Part shown: positions 9,212 to 17,871 of the stretch, in pieces
Position numbering within the stretch: position 1 is the stretch's first letter
Layout of the letters: the number at the start of each line of letters is the position of its first letter
Assembly: GCF_001027285.1 (NCBI RefSeq)
Contig: NZ_CP011509.1
Coordinates: 4,348,501-4,412,500 of the forward strand
Direction: 5' to 3'
Length of the DNA: 64,000 nucleotides
Source of the DNA: Archangium gephyra
GTDB lineage: Bacteria; Myxococcota; Myxococcia; Myxococcales; Myxococcaceae
Made by a program: the position numbers and the translations under genes
The notes under the pieces: model-generated
Databases searched by the model: none
What the model was told of the DNA's origin: nothing
Seen by the model: only the letters and a program-made list of their open reading frames with translations

Positions 9212-11050
9212 TCAAACCGGTTGCATGGGGGCCTTTGTTCCCGGGGGGGACGGGCGGATTTCCTCTTCCACGCGTTTCTTGAGCGAAAGCAGCTCGATTC
9301 GCTGGGTGAGGAGCTGTTTCGTCTCCTCGGACAGGTCAATGGCCCCGGTCATCTGGCTGGTGGTGCGCTTGATGTAGTCCAGCTGCTGATTGATGCGGCG
9401 CAGCATGATGGCCCGGCACAGCTGGAGGAAATAGTGCTCCAGGGCGGAGCCCTGCTGCTCGGAGAGCTGGCGGGAGGCGGCCTCCACGGCGCGTTTGAGG
9501 GTGTCGTGCGCCTCGAAGAGGGCGTCCTCGGCGCCATGGCCCGAGGTGGCGTGGGCGAGCACCAGCCGGAGGCCGGGGTGGGACAGCTCGTCGTAGACGC
9601 GGAAGGTGTCGCGGACCACCAGCCGGGGGTCGCGCAGGACGGCGGCCACGTACAGCGTCTCCAGGGCGTCCGGGGGCTTCACCGGAGCCGGGCGGGGCGC
9701 GGCGGGGCCCTGCGGAGCCGCTCCCCTGGCCGGTGGCTGACCGGGCTTGGGCGCGGGCTTCACCGCGGGCGGCGGCGCCTTGCTGCGCAGGGAGGACTCC
9801 AACTCGGCCGCTGGCAGTCCACACCAGGCGCTCAGCGCCCCGAAGAAGGCCGAGCGCACCAGTCCCACCGGCAGCTGCGCCGACACGGGCTTGAGGCGCT
9901 CCAGGGCGGCCATCTTCTCCTCGAAGCTGGCCTCCTTCCCCTGGGGCAGGAGGGTGAGGAAGACGTGATTGGTGAGGGGCCGGGCCTCGGTGAGCAGCCG
10001 CTCCAGGCCCACGGCGCCCTCGCGGCGGATGAAGGTGTCCGGGTCATCGCCCTGGGGCAGCAGGGCCACCTTGGCGGCCGCTCCGGCGGCGAGCAGGGGA
10101 CCGGCCAGGCGCTCCACGGCGTTGAGGCCCGCCTGGTCTCCGTCCAGCAGCAGGAAGAGCTCCCGGGCCTCGGCGCGGCCGAGCACCTTGAGGTGGCCCG
10201 GGGTGAGCGCGGTGGAGCACAGCGCCACCGTGTGCTTCACACCCTCCTGGTGCAGGGCGATGCAGTCGAAGTAGCCCTCCACGAGGACGGCGGCCTTGCG
10301 GCGGCGGATCTCATCGCGCGCCTGGTCCATGCCGAAGAGCGTCTCGCTCTTGTTGTAGAGCCGGGACTCGCGGGAGTTGAGGTACTTGGGGCCCTCCTCC
10401 GCGTCCACCAGCCGGGCCCCGAAGGCGATGGGGCGGCCCTCGGGGGCGCGGATGGGGATGATGAGGCGGCTGCGGAAGAAGTCGAAGTAGCCGTCGCCCT
10501 TGTTCCGCTTGGACACGAGGCCCGCGTTGAGGCCCCACTCGATCATCCCCGCCTTGGTCAGCCGGTCCGCCAGCGAGGTCCACGCGGCCGGGGCCCAGCC
10601 CAGCCCGAAGGCCTTGGCCGTCTCCTCGGAGATGCCGCGGCTGGCGAGGTAGGCGCGGGCACGGCGTCCTTCCTCCTCCCACAGCAGGGCGCGGAAGTGC
10701 TCGGCCGCCAGGTCGGTGGCCTCCTTGAGCTGCTGCCGCTCCCGGGCGCCGGGATCCTGCGCCGCCTCCAGGTCCACGCCCACCTCGCGAGCGAGGTCCC
10801 GCACCGCGTCGAGGAAGGTCTTGCCCAGGTAGCGCTGCACGAAGGACACGGCGTCACCGCTCGCGCGGCACCCGTGGCAGAAATAGAAGCGCTTTTCCGG
10901 GACGACGTAGAAGGAGGGCGTCTTCTCCTGGTGGAAGGGGCAGCGGCCCTTGAACTCGCGCCCGGCCTTCTTGAGCTCCACGTAGCGCGAGACGAGGCTC
11001 ACCAGGTCCACCCGCTCGAGGACTTCCTGGATTTTATGCTCGGGGATCAT
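9212..11050 (-). CDS. dnaG: DNA primase DnaG
   Basis: A 612-residue primase that makes RNA primers at the replication fork. The N-terminal CHC2 zinc finger (CPFHQEKTPSFYV...FCHGC) is at about residues 40-65. The TOPRIM catalytic core follows with VLVEGYFDCIALHQEG and the acidic LLLDGDQAG. A Pro/Ala-rich linker near residue 430 leads to the helicase-binding C-terminal domain. The start MIPEHKIQEVLERVD matches the family and was preferred to a 16-codon extension. It lies between yqeY and rpoD in the conserved operon. Confidence 0.98.
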   Translation of the reverse strand: MIPEHKIQEVLERVDLVSLVSRYVELKKAGREFKGRCPFHQEKTPSFYVVPEKRFYFCHGCRASGDAVSFVQRYLGKTFLDAVRDLAREVGVDLEAAQDPGARERQQLKEATDLAAEHFRALLWEEEGRRARAYLASRGISEETAKAFGLGWAPAAWTSLADRLTKAGMIEWGLNAGLVSKRNKGDGYFDFFRSRLIIPIRAPEGRPIAFGARLVDAEEGPKYLNSRESRLYNKSETLFGMDQARDEIRRRKAAVLVEGYFDCIALHQEGVKHTVALCSTALTPGHLKVLGRAEARELFLLLDGDQAGLNAVERLAGPLLAAGAAAKVALLPQGDDPDTFIRREGAVGLERLLTEARPLTNHVFLTLLPQGKEASFEEKMAALERLKPVSAQLPVGLVRSAFFGALSAWCGLPAAELESSLRSKAPPPAVKPAPKPGQPPARGAAPQGPAAPRPAPVKPPDALETLYVAAVLRDPRLVVRDTFRVYDELSHPGLRLVLAHATSGHGAEDALFEAHDTLKRAVEAASRQLSEQQGSALEHYFLQLCRAIMLRRINQQLDYIKRTTSQMTGAIDLSEETKQLLTQRIELLSLKKRVEEEIRPSPPGTKAPMQPV

Positions 11051-11316
11051 GTGTCCCACCCCCTCCGCCCGGCGCGAGCGGACCGACATGGTCCGCACAC
11101 CAGCCCCTGCGGACGAGTATGGGACGGGCCCCTGACATGGGCGAGGGAGGTCCGGCGCGGGTCGACGATGTGGAGAAAGAAGGGCATTTCGGCGCGTCGG
11201 GAACCGTCCGGATGAGTGGACGGGAAGCGACCGGATACCCTTAATGGCCGATCAGCGGCCGGGCAAGTTCTCGAAGAACCCGCCCGGCGCCGTTCGAGGC
11301 CGGAAGGCCGGGACTG
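11051..11316 (-). other. Spacer between yqeY and dnaG with a large hairpin
   Basis: There is no convincing gene in these 266 bases. A stem GCCGGGC/GCCCGGC around 11256-11290 encloses a smaller GTTCTCGAAGAAC hairpin, and no T-run follows. It might be an RNA-processing or attenuation site inside the operon, where E. coli has comparable sites between rpsU, dnaG and rpoD. Confidence 0.35.
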
Positions 11317-11775
11317 CTACAGCTTGGACAGCTGGTTCTTCACTTCCTCGGAGATGGCGCGGCCCTCGGCGCGGCCCTGCAGCTTGGGCGTGAGGACCTT
11401 CATCACCGCGCCCATGTCCTTGGCGCTCTTGGCACCGGCCTCGGTGATGGCGGCCTGGACCTCGGCGCGCAGCTCGTCGGCGGACAGCTGCTTGGGCAGG
11501 TAGTTCTGGAGGACGGAGATCTCCGCCTCTTCCTTCTCGGCCAGCTCGGGGCGGCCACCGGACTTGAACTGCTCGACGGAGTCGCGGCGCTGCTTGATGA
11601 GGGTGCCGATCACCTGAAGGATGCTGGCCTCGTCGAGGAGGCCGGTGGCGCCGGGCTCCACTTCCTTGTACTTGATGGCGCTCTTGAGCATCCGCAGGAC
11701 GCTGGTGGTGAGCTCGTTCTTCGACCGCATCGCGTCCTTGAGGTCGGCGTCGATGCGCTCCCTAACGGTGGCCAT
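11317..11775 (-). CDS. yqeY: GatB/YqeY-domain protein
   Basis: A 152-residue protein with the full YqeY domain: N-terminal ATVRERIDADLKDAMRSKNE, central LIKQRRDSVEQFKSGGRPELAEKEEAEI and the C-terminal tRNA-binding-like GAKSAKDMGAVMKVLTPKLQGRAEG. The domain is shared with the tail of GatB and may bind tRNA, but the stand-alone protein has no settled function. It is commonly found between rpsU and dnaG, as here. Confidence 0.95.
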   Translation of the reverse strand: MATVRERIDADLKDAMRSKNELTTSVLRMLKSAIKYKEVEPGATGLLDEASILQVIGTLIKQRRDSVEQFKSGGRPELAEKEEAEISVLQNYLPKQLSADELRAEVQAAITEAGAKSAKDMGAVMKVLTPKLQGRAEGRAISEEVKNQLSKL

Positions 11776-11819
11776 GGCAGGGCTCCAGGTATGTGTGGGA
11801 AGGGTGCTGAACGGACGAA

Positions 11820-11851
11820 AGCCGGGGCGCTCGACTGACGCGTCCCCGGCT
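11820..11851 (-). terminator. Attenuator-like hairpin between rpsU and yqeY
   Basis: Read on the minus strand, AGCCGGGG pairs with CCCCGGCT (8 bp, extended by CGC/GCG across a one-base bulge) and TTTCGT follows. It starts 14 bases after the rpsU stop. In E. coli a partial terminator sits between rpsU and dnaG and sets the high S21 to primase ratio; this looks like the equivalent. Confidence 0.6.
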
Positions 11852-11864
11852 CACGAAAGGGCGG

Positions 11865-12059
11865 CTAGTACGTCTTACGCGCCTTCTTCACCGCGCGCTT
11901 CTTGGCCGCGAGAGCCTTCTTCTTCCGCTTCACGGAAGGCTTCTCGTAGTGCTCGCGCTTGCGGATCTCGGAGAGGATACCAGCCTTCTCGGTGGCCTTC
12001 TTGAAGCGCTTGAGAGCGCTCTCGATGGACTCACCATCCTTGACTCGAATGCCGGGCAT
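11865..12059 (-). CDS. rpsU: 30S ribosomal protein S21
   Basis: A 64-residue basic protein: [20 protein letters not shown], then [20 protein letters not shown], the normal S21 sequence and length. It promotes base-pairing of the 16S rRNA 3' end with mRNA during initiation. The start follows a near-perfect ribosome site (AAGGAGGTG). It is the first gene of the macromolecular-synthesis operon. Confidence 0.98.
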   Translation of the reverse strand: MPGIRVKDGESIESALKRFKKATEKAGILSEIRKREHYEKPSVKRKKKALAAKKRAVKKARKTY

Positions 12060-12103
12060 AACTGTCACCTCCTTCCGTGTGCCTAGAACTGTAGGGGGCG
12101 CCG

Positions 12104-12131
12104 ATATGACGCAGCGGGCGTGAAAACGCAA
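12104..12131 (-). promoter_or_regulatory. Candidate promoter of the rpsU operon
   Basis: On the minus strand, TTGCGT (12131-12126) and TCATAT (12109-12104) are separated by 16 bases. They lie about 45 bases upstream of rpsU, in the 119-base gap to the divergent HEAT gene. The match is moderate. Confidence 0.3.
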
Positions 12132-12178
12132 GGACACCCGCAGAAAAGGATCTGCCGGGTAGGCTAAAGTGGACCCTC

Positions 12179-13774
12179 GTGAGCCCCGCCCTCTTCCTCG
12201 TCCTGCTGTTGTCGGCTGGCCAGCACGGTGGCCAGGGAGCCCTGGGTTGTTGGTCCTCCTGCCAGCGGCACGTGCAGGATCAGGCCCTGCGCGCCCGGGT
12301 CTGCCAGCTGTGCGTCACCACCGGCCGCGCCGATGCCTGGGTGATGGAGCTGGGACGCAAGCCGGGACTCCCCGCCCAGGAGGGCCTGCGCTCGGCGTTG
12401 ACGGATCCGGACTGGCGGGTGCGCTGGGCCGTGCTGCGGGCGCAGGCCAAGGCCCGGGGGCATACCGAGCCGCGCACCCTGGCGGACTGGGTGGCCGAGG
12501 CCCCGGCCAGGGACGAGGTGCTCGCCTGTGTCACCGCCGCGCGAGCCGCCGCCAGTGCCGGAAAATCCACGGCCTCCTACCTGAAGGAGGCGGGGGCGAG
12601 GGGAGGGGCGGCCGCCGCCCGCATCTGGGCCCGCCGGGACGCCGTCCGGGAGGCCTTGGAGGTGGAGGTGTACTCCGAGCAGGCCGTGCTCCGGGGGGAG
12701 GCACTCAGCCACCTCGCCACCTTCCTGGGCAGGCCGCCGGCCCGCGCGCTGTTGGAGTCCATGGCCCAGCGCCCCGAGGCGGGGGATGCCGCCGCTGCCT
12801 CCGCGCTCCTCTCGGTGGCCGAGAAGCAGGGCTCCTCCGTGGGGCGGATGCTGCTGGTGGAGGCGAAGCCGCCGGATCAGCTCCTCATCAACCGCCTCTT
12901 CGCCGTCTACTCGGCCGACCTGGAGAAACTGCAGAAGGGGTTGGGCTCCCTCGACATCACCGAGCGGCGCGCCACCGTGCAGTCGCTGCGGCGCTACGGT
13001 CCCCTGGCGCAGCGTGAGCTGGAGCGCGCCCTGGTGGACTCCGAGGCCCAGGTGCGCCAACTGGCGGCGCGGGGACTCGCCGAGGCCGGGGGCCTGCCGC
13101 TGATGGAGGCCGCGGGCCGCAACCTCCGCGCGGAAGGGGCCTCGCTGTCCACCCGGCGCACCTGGATGGAGGTGGCCGCGACCGACAAGAGTTGTGAGCC
13201 GTTCCTCCTGGAGGTGGCGCACGACACCGGGCTTCCCGCCGACACGCGGGGCGAGGCGGTGGCCCGGCTCGCCGACTGTGACGGCAATGCCCGGCGCCGC
13301 TTCCAGCTGCTGTCCGCCTTGCTCCAGGATCCGCAGGGCCCGGTACGGGCCGGAGCGGTGCGGGCGCTCTCCCTGCCGCGCTCGCCCGAGGCGGATGCCG
13401 CCTTCGCCGCCGCGCTCGAGGACTCCGCGCCGGAGGTGGTGGCCGCCGCCCTCGAGGTGGTGGGTCAGCAGCGCCAGGTGGCACGGGCGGAGACCGCGGT
13501 GGCCCTGCTCGGCTCCCCACATGCCCAGGTGCGGGAGGCCGCCGCCCACGCGCTGGAGTGGATCGGCCGCCCCCAGCATGTGAAGCACCTCGCCCAGACA
13601 CTCCAGGAGGACAGCGTCGCCTCGGTGCGGGTGGCCGCCGCCCAGACGCTGGCCCTCCTCGGAGGCCCCTTCGCCGCGTCCGCGCTCAGCCAGGCCCTCG
13701 CCAAGGATCCGGACTCCCACGTCCAGCACGTGGCCCGGCGTGGACTGGAGCGGCTCGGCTTCCGGCCTCCTTGA
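12179..13774 (+). CDS. Exported HEAT-repeat protein
   Basis: A 531-residue protein with an N-terminal hydrophobic signal ([11 protein letters not shown]) and a Cys-rich start to the mature region (CWSSC..CQLC). From about residue 75 it is made of ~30-residue HEAT/PBS helical repeats. They are clearest at the C-terminus, for example [20 protein letters not shown] and [14 protein letters not shown]. Such solenoids are protein-binding scaffolds. It is divergent from rpsU and probably periplasmic. The start is GTG; the binding partner is unknown. Confidence 0.8.
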   Translation: MSPALFLVLLLSAGQHGGQGALGCWSSCQRHVQDQALRARVCQLCVTTGRADAWVMELGRKPGLPAQEGLRSALTDPDWRVRWAVLRAQAKARGHTEPRTLADWVAEAPARDEVLACVTAARAAASAGKSTASYLKEAGARGGAAAARIWARRDAVREALEVEVYSEQAVLRGEALSHLATFLGRPPARALLESMAQRPEAGDAAAASALLSVAEKQGSSVGRMLLVEAKPPDQLLINRLFAVYSADLEKLQKGLGSLDITERRATVQSLRRYGPLAQRELERALVDSEAQVRQLAARGLAEAGGLPLMEAAGRNLRAEGASLSTRRTWMEVAATDKSCEPFLLEVAHDTGLPADTRGEAVARLADCDGNARRRFQLLSALLQDPQGPVRAGAVRALSLPRSPEADAAFAAALEDSAPEVVAAALEVVGQQRQVARAETAVALLGSPHAQVREAAAHALEWIGRPQHVKHLAQTLQEDSVASVRVAAAQTLALLGGPFAASALSQALAKDPDSHVQHVARRGLERLGFRPP

Positions 13775-13834
13775 ACGCAGTCCTTGCAGTCGCTGGGAGT
13801 AGGTGGGTATGGTTCGAGGTCTGGAGAAGTGCGC

Positions 13835-14749
13835 ATGAAGATTACACGAGCCATCGTCATCGAGCCGGGTGCGGCGGGGCGCCGCAAGCTGAAGGACGGT
13901 CTGGAGAAGGCGGGACTCGAGGTGTCCGCCGTGGCGGAGTGGGAGGAGGCGCCGGGCCGGGCGAACCTGGTGGTGTTGGGGCCCTCGGTGGAGCGGCCGG
14001 AGCGGGTGGCTCGCGCGGTGCGGGGACAGTTGCCGCGGGCGCTGGTGCTGGCCGCGCAGCAGACGCCCGGCAAGGCCGGCTTCGCGGATGGCATCCTTCC
14101 GCTGCCCGTCTCCGGGAAGGACCTGCGTGTGCGCCTGCCCGAGCTGGTGAAGCTGCGGACGCTCTCGAAGGGGACGCCCGCGCGCAAGGCCCGCGCCGCT
14201 CCCGCCGCCGAGCTGGTGCGCGCCTCGGGCGAGCCGCTGTTGGATCCGCTCACCCAGTTCTACGTCTTCGCGCACTTCAAGGACTTCCTCTTCGTCGAGG
14301 TGAAGCGCTCGCGGCGCCATGGCCTGCCCCTGGCGCTCGCGCTGGTGGCGTTCGATCCGCTCCCGGTGCGCGCGGGCCGCGAGCTGCGCGAGCAGCTCCA
14401 TGGCGGACTGGCGCTCGCCATCCGGCGCTCGCTGCGCGACACGGACTACCCGGTGCAGTACTCGGCGGACCGGGTACTGCTGCTGCTGCCGCACACGGAC
14501 CTGGCCGGGGCCCACACCCTGGCCCGCCGCGTCTGCGAGCGCGTGGCCCGCTCCAGCCTCGCCTTCGATGACCAGGTCATCCGCCCCACCGTGTCCGTGG
14601 GCCTGTCCGCGCTCACCCCGGGCCGTGAGGTGTCCTTCGCCGACCTCGTGCGTCAGGCGCAGAGCTCGCTCGAGTCCGCCCAGGCCTCCGGTGGCAACCG
14701 CGTGGAGATGCTCGCGGAGACGCCAGGCCTGGAGATCGAGGGGACGTAG
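13835..14749 (+). CDS. Receiver-like plus degenerate GGDEF-domain protein
   Basis: A 304-residue protein. The N-terminal ~110 residues look like a receiver fold that has lost its acidic pocket (RAIVIEPGAAGRRKLKDGLE..NLVVLGPS). The C-terminal ~160 residues follow the GGDEF fold (DPLTQFYVFAHFKDFLFVEVKRSRRHGLPLALALVAFD.. TVSVGLSAL), but the catalytic loop is SADRV instead of GG(D/E)EF. It should therefore not make c-di-GMP; a binding or regulatory role is more likely. The ATG with GGAGAAG upstream was taken as the start. It converges with an FHA-GGDEF gene whose catalytic loop is intact. Confidence 0.75.
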   Translation: MKITRAIVIEPGAAGRRKLKDGLEKAGLEVSAVAEWEEAPGRANLVVLGPSVERPERVARAVRGQLPRALVLAAQQTPGKAGFADGILPLPVSGKDLRVRLPELVKLRTLSKGTPARKARAAPAAELVRASGEPLLDPLTQFYVFAHFKDFLFVEVKRSRRHGLPLALALVAFDPLPVRAGRELREQLHGGLALAIRRSLRDTDYPVQYSADRVLLLLPHTDLAGAHTLARRVCERVARSSLAFDDQVIRPTVSVGLSALTPGREVSFADLVRQAQSSLESAQASGGNRVEMLAETPGLEIEGT

Positions 14750-14773
14750 TGAGGAAGACGGGGGAGGGGACGG

Positions 14774-15688
14774 CTACGGGCCGCTGATGGCCTTGCCGTC
14801 CACGCGGTTGCGGCCGGCGCGCTTGGCCCGGTAGAGGTACTTGTCCGCCGCGCCGATGAGATCCTCCGCCTGCGCGAAGTCCGTGTCGTGCAGCGTGGCC
14901 ACGCCCAGGCTGATGGTCACCTTGATGGGCGTGCCGCTGAAGATGAAGTCGGTGCGATCCACCGCCACCCGGCAGCGCTCGGCACACGCGAGCGCCTGGT
15001 CCTCGGCCGACTCGCGCAACATCAGGGCGAACTCCTCGCCGCCATAGCGCGCGATGACGTCCTCGGTGCGGATGGTGTCGCTCACCCGCTGGGCGATCCG
15101 CGTCAGCACGTAGTCACCCGCCGGGTGCCCGTACACGTCGTTGATCTTCTTGAAGTAGTCCACGTCGAACATCACCAGGGACAGGGCCACCCGGTGGCGC
15201 AGGCAGTAGGCGAACTCCTTGCGCAGCGTCTCCATGAAATACTTCTTGTTGTACAGGCGCGTCAGTCCGTCGCGCGTGGCCGACTCGTAGATGCTGCGCT
15301 GGTAGGCCTCCTCCAGCTGATCCTGGATGGAGAACTTCAGCACCGTGTTGGAGCCGATCTGGATTTTATCGCCGTCATAGAGCGGCGCGGCGCTCACCTT
15401 CAGGCCGTTGAGGAACGTGCCGTTGGTGCTGCCCAGGTCCACCAGCTGGAAGCGGCCCTCGCCGAGCGACACCACCTTCGCGTGCTTGCGCGAGATGCCA
15501 TCGTCCTCGACCTGGAACTGCGCCTCCACGCTGCGGCCGAGCACCGTCTCGGACTTGTCCAGCTTGAACATCCGGCCGATTCCGGCCGCGGACTTCGCGC
15601 TGATGACGATGAGATACGCGCTCTGCTGCTGGGGGGCGTCCCCCAGCAGGTCCGAAATCGAATGGACGGCGGTCTTCTCGTCGGACAT
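14774..15688 (-). CDS. FHA-GGDEF diguanylate cyclase
   Basis: A 304-residue protein. After ~35 residues comes an FHA domain with the phosphothreonine-binding signature (VLGRSVEAQFQVEDDGISRKHAKV, then LGSTNGTFLNG). A GGDEF domain follows with a catalytic RYGGEEFALMLRES and substrate-binding DGLTRLYNKKYF. It would make c-di-GMP under control of a Ser/Thr-kinase phosphosignal, a typical myxobacterial pairing. No RxxD inhibitory site is obvious just before the active loop. The start MSDEKTAV was preferred to one four codons upstream. Confidence 0.93.
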   Translation of the reverse strand: MSDEKTAVHSISDLLGDAPQQQSAYLIVISAKSAAGIGRMFKLDKSETVLGRSVEAQFQVEDDGISRKHAKVVSLGEGRFQLVDLGSTNGTFLNGLKVSAAPLYDGDKIQIGSNTVLKFSIQDQLEEAYQRSIYESATRDGLTRLYNKKYFMETLRKEFAYCLRHRVALSLVMFDVDYFKKINDVYGHPAGDYVLTRIAQRVSDTIRTEDVIARYGGEEFALMLRESAEDQALACAERCRVAVDRTDFIFSGTPIKVTISLGVATLHDTDFAQAEDLIGAADKYLYRAKRAGRNRVDGKAISGP

Positions 15689-15765
15689 CGTGACCCCCAT
15701 CTTATGGGTCGAGGATTGTTAGCAGCAAGCAGACCCCGGGACGGATGCCCTGGGATGGTCGGCTC

Positions 15766-16808
15766 CTAACGGGCGCGCCTCGACTTTTTGGCCGGCGTCT
15801 CCACCACCGCGGGCGGCCGCTCGGTCATCTCCCCGACAATTGGGGTCTCGATGAAGCGGGCGAGCGACTCCCTGTTCCGGTGGTAGGCGAGCCCCTGCAT
15901 CAGCTTTACCAGCGCCGCCGAGGGCGTCATGTCCCCCCGCTCAGCGCCCCCTCCTGGAGGGCCGCCGCTCCGGACTCGTAGAGCGTCAGGTCCACCCCGT
16001 TGCGGTAGGCCTGGCTCACCACCACCACCGGCACGTCCCGCTTCCGGGCCTCCTGGAAGAGCGGCAGCAGGGAGCGGCCGAGCGACGGATCGCTGGGGTA
16101 GTTACCCGCGCCATAGGCCTCCAGCACCAGACCGCGCAGGTGGGGCAGCAGGGCCAGGGGCAGGGCGGGGTCCAGGCCCGGGAAGACCTTGAGGAGGAAG
16201 ACGCGGGGCTCCAGCTTCTCGCGCAGGCGGAAGGGGCCCTTCTGACGTAGACCCGGAGCGAAGGTGGCGTCCACTCCCAGCGTGCCCAGCAGGGGGCAGT
16301 TGGGGCTCTCGAAGGCGTCGTACTCGGACACCTTCACCTTGCGGGTGCGGTTGCCGCGGTAGAGGTGGGAGTCGAAGCAGATGCTCACCTCGGGCGGGCC
16401 CTGGAGGGCGGAGAGCACCGCGTCAATGAGGTTGAGCCGGGCGTCCGTGCGGATTTCACCCAGGGGCCGCTGCGAGCCCGTCACCACCACCGGCTTGGGC
16501 AGCCCGGGCAGCATGAAGGAGAGGGCGCTGGCGGTGTAGGCAAGGGTGTCGGTCCCGTGCGTCACCACGGCGCCGTCGAACTCGGGCAGCCGCCGGTGCA
16601 GGTGGGCGGCCAGGCGGCTCCACAGCTCCGGCTGCATCTCCGAGCTGTCCAGGTTGGAGAAGAGCTCCAGCTCGATGTCGGCGAGCCGGAAGAGCTCGGG
16701 GCAGCGGGACTTGAGCGTCTTGAAGAAGGCCGCGGGGCGCAGCGCGGACGGCCGGCCTCCGGCCATCCCCAGCGTGCCGCCGGTGTGCAGCAGGAGGATT
16801 CTAGGCAT
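15766..16808 (-). pseudogene. ansA: Type I L-asparaginase, frameshifted near the C-terminus
   Basis: The gene hydrolyses asparagine to aspartate and ammonia. The nucleophile motif HTGGTLGM and the second motif VVTHGTDTLAYTA are intact. The main frame stops at 15927 just after ALQEGALSGGT. The frame then resumes at 15930 with MTPSAALVKLMQGLAYHRNR and runs to a stop at 15766. Asparaginases read SGGDMTP-A-ALVKL here, so one G missing from a run of six Gs (C-run on the plus strand, 15933-15938) explains the break exactly. With a seventh G the protein would be about 347 residues, the family length. It is either a recent pseudogene or a base-calling error. Confidence 0.88.
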
Positions 16809-16877
16809 GGGCGGGGTCCCTCCCTGTCAGAGCCGGGGTCGCTTTACAAGCCCCGCGCGCATCGCTAAGACCGGCTC

Positions 16878-17864
16878 GTGCTCCCCGACCGTCGCAACCG
16901 CGTCCTCCTGGCGCTCACCCTGGCGCTGACGGCCCTCTCGGCCTGTACCAAGAACTCCGAGGCGGCCCAGCCCGCCCAGCCCACCGCGCCCAAGCCGTCC
17001 ACCCCCGCGCCGGCGGCTCCACCCCCGCGGGCGGCCGCGCCCGCTTCCGGCGGCTCGGTCCTCTCCGGCATCCCCGGCATGGACTTCTCCGCCCTGCCGC
17101 CCGCCGCCCAGCGCGAGCTGTCCACCGTCTTCACGGACGAGTTCTGCTACTGCGGCTGCCCCCACACCCTGGGCCAGTGCCTCAAGGGACACACCACCTG
17201 CCAGCACGCCAAGCGCATGGCCCGGCTCGCCGCCCGCCAGGCCGCCGCCGGAGTGCCGGCCACGGAGATCATCGTCGCCCTCTCCGAGTACTACTCCGCC
17301 TTCCGCGCGACCCGGCAGAAGCTCGAGGTGGACCCGCGCATGTGCATGGGTGACCCCAAGGCGCAGGTGACGCTGGTGGAGTTCTCCGACTTCGAGTGCC
17401 CCTACTGCGGCACGGCCCGCCCGGTGCTCGAGGCCTTCGCGAAGAAGAACGCCAGCCGGCTGCGCTTCTGCAACGTGCCCTATCCCCTGCCCATGCACCC
17501 CAACGCGGTGCCCGCCGGCCAGGCGGCGCTCTGGGCGAGGGATCAGGGCAAGTACTGGGAGATGCACGACGCGCTCTTCGAGAACGCGCGCAACCTGTCG
17601 CCCGCCAACATCGTGGCCATCGCCAACAAGCTGGGCCTCAAGGGCGCGGACCTCCAGAAGGCCCTGCAGGCCGGCACCTACGCCCAGGAGCTGGAGAAGT
17701 ACAAGGCGCTGGGCACCTCGGCCAACATCCGCGGCACCCCCAGCCTCTTCTTCAACGGCCGCGCCTACGATACGCAGATGGGCGTGAACGAAGAATCCCT
17801 CACCCACAGCCTCGAAGACGAGCTCGAGTGGCGCGCGAACAACAACGCGTGGGCCGCCGACTGA
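16878..17864 (+). CDS. DsbA-like thioredoxin-fold lipoprotein
   Basis: A 328-residue protein with a GTG start and a lipobox (LSAC, Cys ~22), then a Pro/Ala linker. Residues ~80-140 form a Cys-rich module (FCYCGCPHTLGQC..HTTCQHAKRMARLAARQ) that recalls CcmH-type thiol proteins. The C-terminal ~190 residues are DsbA-like: VEFSDFECPYCGTARP with the CPYC active site, and a cis-Pro loop RGTPSLFFNG. It probably acts as an envelope thiol-disulfide oxidoreductase. It lies 7 bases before a DUF4388 gene and is likely co-transcribed with it. Confidence 0.87.
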   Translation: MLPDRRNRVLLALTLALTALSACTKNSEAAQPAQPTAPKPSTPAPAAPPPRAAAPASGGSVLSGIPGMDFSALPPAAQRELSTVFTDEFCYCGCPHTLGQCLKGHTTCQHAKRMARLAARQAAAGVPATEIIVALSEYYSAFRATRQKLEVDPRMCMGDPKAQVTLVEFSDFECPYCGTARPVLEAFAKKNASRLRFCNVPYPLPMHPNAVPAGQAALWARDQGKYWEMHDALFENARNLSPANIVAIANKLGLKGADLQKALQAGTYAQELEKYKALGTSANIRGTPSLFFNGRAYDTQMGVNEESLTHSLEDELEWRANNNAWAAD

Positions 17865-17871
17865 CGGTGAC

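Noticed and set aside
15766-15930. Separate 54-codon gene downstream of asparaginase
   Set aside because: Its sequence MTPSAALVKLMQGLAYHRNR is the conserved asparaginase C-terminus in the other frame, so it belongs to that gene.
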